DNA of 64,000 bases from JAJEFO01 sp965209045 (GTDB taxonomy: Bacteria; Pseudomonadota; Alphaproteobacteria; Rhodobacterales; Rhodobacteraceae), in assembly GCA_965209045.1 (NCBI GenBank), contig CBDBPW010000003.1, forward strand, positions 62,001 to 126,000. Direction: 5' to 3'. Made by a program: the position numbers and the translations under genes. Each line of letters starts with the position of its first letter. Positions within the stretch are counted from its first letter, which is position 1. The notes beneath the pieces are model-generated. The model saw only the letters and a program-made list of their open reading frames with translations, was not told the origin of the DNA and did not search any database. Positions 61,929 to 64,000 of this stretch are shown here, one piece after another.

Positions 61929-62615
61929 ATGGATCCGATCGTTACCTGCCGCGGCCTGTGCAAGACCTTCGGAAAGGGCGAATTGGCCGTGCACGCGCTC
62001 AGGGATGTCGATCTGGACATCATGTCGGGCGAAATCGCAACGCTTGCCGGACCATCGGGGTCGGGCAAGACTACGCTTCTCAACATGATCGGCGCCCTTG
62101 ACGAGCCGACCGCCGGTGAGGTGTCCGTCGACGGGCAAACGCTGAGCGGGCTTTCGCGGTCCCAACTCTCGGATCTGAGGCTGTCGAAGATCGGCTTTGT
62201 ATTCCAGTCCTACAACCTGATCCCGGTCCTTTCGGCGCGCGAGAACATCGAGTTCGTGCTGCAATTGCAGGGTGTTTCCGCTGCGGAGCGCCACGACCGC
62301 GCGATGGCGGCAATCGAGGAGGTCGGGCTCTCCGGCATGGAAGATCGCCGTCCCGGCAAGATGTCAGGCGGGCAGCAACAGCGTGTCGCCGTGGCCCGCG
62401 CGCTTGTGTCTCGCCCGACAATCGTTCTGGCCGATGAACCCACGGCCAACCTCGATTCAAAGAATGCGCTTGAGCTTGTCGACCTGATGGGCAACCTCAA
62501 CCGCGAGCACGGTACAACCTTTCTGATCGGGACACACGACGCCAGGGTCATGGAGCACTCGATGCGTCACATTGAAATGGTGGATGGAAGGATCGATGCG
62601 CGCGGCAGCACTTAG
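61929..62615 (+). CDS. LolD-like ABC transporter ATPase
   Basis: ATPase of 228 aa in the LolD/MacB/FtsE class. Walker A G-P-S-G-S-G-K-T-T lies near residue 41, Q-loop F-V-F-Q-S-Y-N-L-I-P near 88, signature M-S-G-G-Q-Q-Q-R near 145, Walker B I-V-L-A-D-E-P-T-A-N-L-D near 164 and H-loop G-T-H-D near 200. The F-Q-S-Y-N-L-I-P segment is typical of LolD-type proteins. GGAAGGAACAAGG gives a strong ribosome site. It overlaps the barrel gene by 20 bases, tying the outer-membrane component to this operon. Confidence 0.93.
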   Translation: MDPIVTCRGLCKTFGKGELAVHALRDVDLDIMSGEIATLAGPSGSGKTTLLNMIGALDEPTAGEVSVDGQTLSGLSRSQLSDLRLSKIGFVFQSYNLIPVLSARENIEFVLQLQGVSAAERHDRAMAAIEEVGLSGMEDRRPGKMSGGQQQRVAVARALVSRPTIVLADEPTANLDSKNALELVDLMGNLNREHGTTFLIGTHDARVMEHSMRHIEMVDGRIDARGST

Positions 62616-63822
62616 CACGGTCCTCCTTGCCGCAATCATGGCGATGCCGGTCTGGGCCGATGGGATTCGCGTTCGGACCGAGGCTGGGCTGTCGTCGAGC
62701 AGCGCGGATGCAACAAGCCTGGAGGCAGCCCTGGGCTTTCGGGACACCAGGGCGTGGAATGCGGCCGCACGTCTCATGTGGGACAGTTTCGAAGGACCCT
62801 TTCGCCTTGAGGTTCATGCACAGGTCAATGCTGCGCATGGCAACCGGATTGCCCTGGCGTCCGAGTTGATGCCTGCCGAAGGCCCGCCACGGACATTGCT
62901 GGACCTGAGTGGCGACTGGTCGCACGATCCGGATCAGGCCGTTGTCGGTGTCATCGACCGTGCTTCGGTCGCCTACACCGGTCAAAACCTGGTTCTGAAG
63001 GTGGGACGGCAAGCCATCACATGGGGCAGCGGGCTGTTCTTTCACCCCTCAGACATCGTGGCCCCGTTTTCGCCCGATGCGATCGATACCAGCTACAAGC
63101 CCGGCGTCGACATGCTTTACGCTCAATACCTCTTCGACAATGGCGCCGATATCCAGGCCATTGCTGTCCCGCGCGCCGAAACTTACGGCGGGGCAGTCAC
63201 CTTGGACCAAAGCACCTTGGCCATCCGCGGCAGCACGACCCTGGGAAGTCTTGACGGCGCGCTTTTCCACGCCCGCGACCGGGGCGACAGGGTGGCAGGG
63301 CTGAACCTGAGCGGGCCTTTGGGCGGTGCGTCCTGGAACGCCGAGTATGTCCATTGGCAGCTGGCAGATGGCACTGCCCACCCGTCCTGGCTCTTCAACA
63401 TCACCAATTTCGGCACTTTGGGGGATTGGAACGTTTCCTATTTCGCAGAGTACTTTCGCAACGGCTTTGGCGTGGATGCCTCGTTGCCATCGGACGCCTT
63501 GCCTGCAAGCCTGACAAAGCGGATGGCCACCGGACAGGTCTTTTTCGGCGGGCAGGACTTTCTGGCGCCTGGGGGGCAGCTTCAGGTGACCGCAGATCTT
63601 TCGATCAGTCCTCGAGCGATTTTCAGCCTGAACGACCGCAGCAGGCTTGCCACGGTCGGCGTCAACTACGCGCTTGGCGACAACACCGATCTGGCATTCG
63701 ACTACTTCAGGCCGTTCGGTGCCGACGGCACGGATTTTGGCGGCCGCGAGACATCAACTGGATCTGGGGCTTTTGCGGGCCCTTCGCAATCGGTGACCCT
63801 GCGCCTCGTTCATTTCTTCTGA
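62596..63822 (+). CDS. Outer-membrane beta-barrel protein of the ABC cluster
   Basis: Predicted outer-membrane barrel of 408 aa with signal peptide 1-21 (V-W-A-D) and a terminal aromatic strand (L-R-L-V-H-F-F) suited to BamA recognition. V-G-R-Q-A-I-T-W-G at about 136-144, then L-F-F-H-P-S-D-I-V-A-P-F, match V-G-R-Q-I-L-A-W-G then L-F-R-V-T-D-V-L-N-P-V in the barrel at 3271-4689. It lacks the N-terminal V-L-x-G-F-D repeats of that protein. Start at 62596, inside the ATPase gene, gives a clean signal peptide. Last gene of the five-gene operon. Function unknown; a receiver or conduit for the cargo is inferred. Confidence 0.75.
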   Translation: MRAAALSTVLLAAIMAMPVWADGIRVRTEAGLSSSSADATSLEAALGFRDTRAWNAAARLMWDSFEGPFRLEVHAQVNAAHGNRIALASELMPAEGPPRTLLDLSGDWSHDPDQAVVGVIDRASVAYTGQNLVLKVGRQAITWGSGLFFHPSDIVAPFSPDAIDTSYKPGVDMLYAQYLFDNGADIQAIAVPRAETYGGAVTLDQSTLAIRGSTTLGSLDGALFHARDRGDRVAGLNLSGPLGGASWNAEYVHWQLADGTAHPSWLFNITNFGTLGDWNVSYFAEYFRNGFGVDASLPSDALPASLTKRMATGQVFFGGQDFLAPGGQLQVTADLSISPRAIFSLNDRSRLATVGVNYALGDNTDLAFDYFRPFGADGTDFGGRETSTGSGAFAGPSQSVTLRLVHFF

Positions 63823-64000
63823 TGTCATTCCGACGCATCGCGGAAAGGGGTGACGGCCTGCTCCGATGATGTGTCGGCGACTTGGTCGCCTTTGGCTGAC
63901 CACGTTTGGATCTTCCAGTTTTGGCCGGTCGTGGATCGTTGCAAGCAATTGTCGCGTTGTCAGGTTCTTTCGATGCATCCTCAATTTTGACGGCGATGCT
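63823..64000. other. Right edge, no confident gene
   Basis: A minus-strand frame (63754-63984, about 76 codons) begins with a basic, ordinary-looking N terminus but overlaps the barrel gene and matches no family I know. Nothing else was seen before the window ends. Confidence 0.35.

Overview
This is a GC-rich chromosomal segment of an alphaproteobacterium, most like Rhodobacterales or a related marine lineage. The evidence is the murB-ddl-ftsQ-ftsA-ftsZ ... lpxC-bamD-recN order, a rhodobacterial ArgC (Cys in a G-T-G-C-N-A context), the argC-ccmE pair, a rhizobial-type betaine:homocysteine methyltransferase, the PhnW-PhnY-PhnA aminoethylphosphonate route and several NMT1-type importers. No rRNA, tRNA, CRISPR array or prophage was seen.

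Layout. 0.6-8 kb: a methyltransferase, an MscS channel, then a tightly overlapping minus-strand trio (RND/MMPL pump, LolA-like periplasmic protein, outer-membrane barrel). 8.7-15.6 kb: DUF1638 protein and a purine operon (xdhA-xdhB-xdhC, guaD). 15.8-24.9 kb: a dCMP deaminase-like gene and an uncharacterised catabolic operon (NMT1-type ABC importer, FAD oxidoreductase, class III CoA transferase, enoyl-CoA hydratase, seven-iron ferredoxin) with a divergent LysR gene. An IS1634-family element sits inside the ATPase gene of this operon with a recognisable 4-bp target duplication. 26-33 kb: corrinoid protein, EamA transporter and phnY-phnA-phnW with a divergent LysR gene. 33.5-49.8 kb: radical SAM protein and the cell-division/envelope cluster. 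That cluster is split between ftsZ and lpxC by a tnpB-only mobile unit and a second NMT1-type ABC operon; a tnpB fragment also lies upstream of murB. 49.8-58.2 kb: bmt, LysR gene, fused indolepyruvate:ferredoxin oxidoreductase, murI, argC, ccmE. 58.7-63.8 kb: a plus-strand operon with a LolA-like protein, two LolC/E-type permeases, a LolD-like ATPase and an outer-membrane barrel.

Two observations stand out. First, the window carries two versions of one envelope module (LolA-like carrier plus outer-membrane barrel sharing V-G-R-Q and M-G-[ST]-D motifs), one driven by an RND pump and one by a LolCDE-like ABC complex. Second, the tnpB gene lies in a 1383-bp unit with 26-bp terminal inverted repeats and an 8-bp direct repeat, which is not the IS200/IS605 architecture, and its third RuvC acidic residue is Gly. 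All calls come from reading the sequence; no database search was run.
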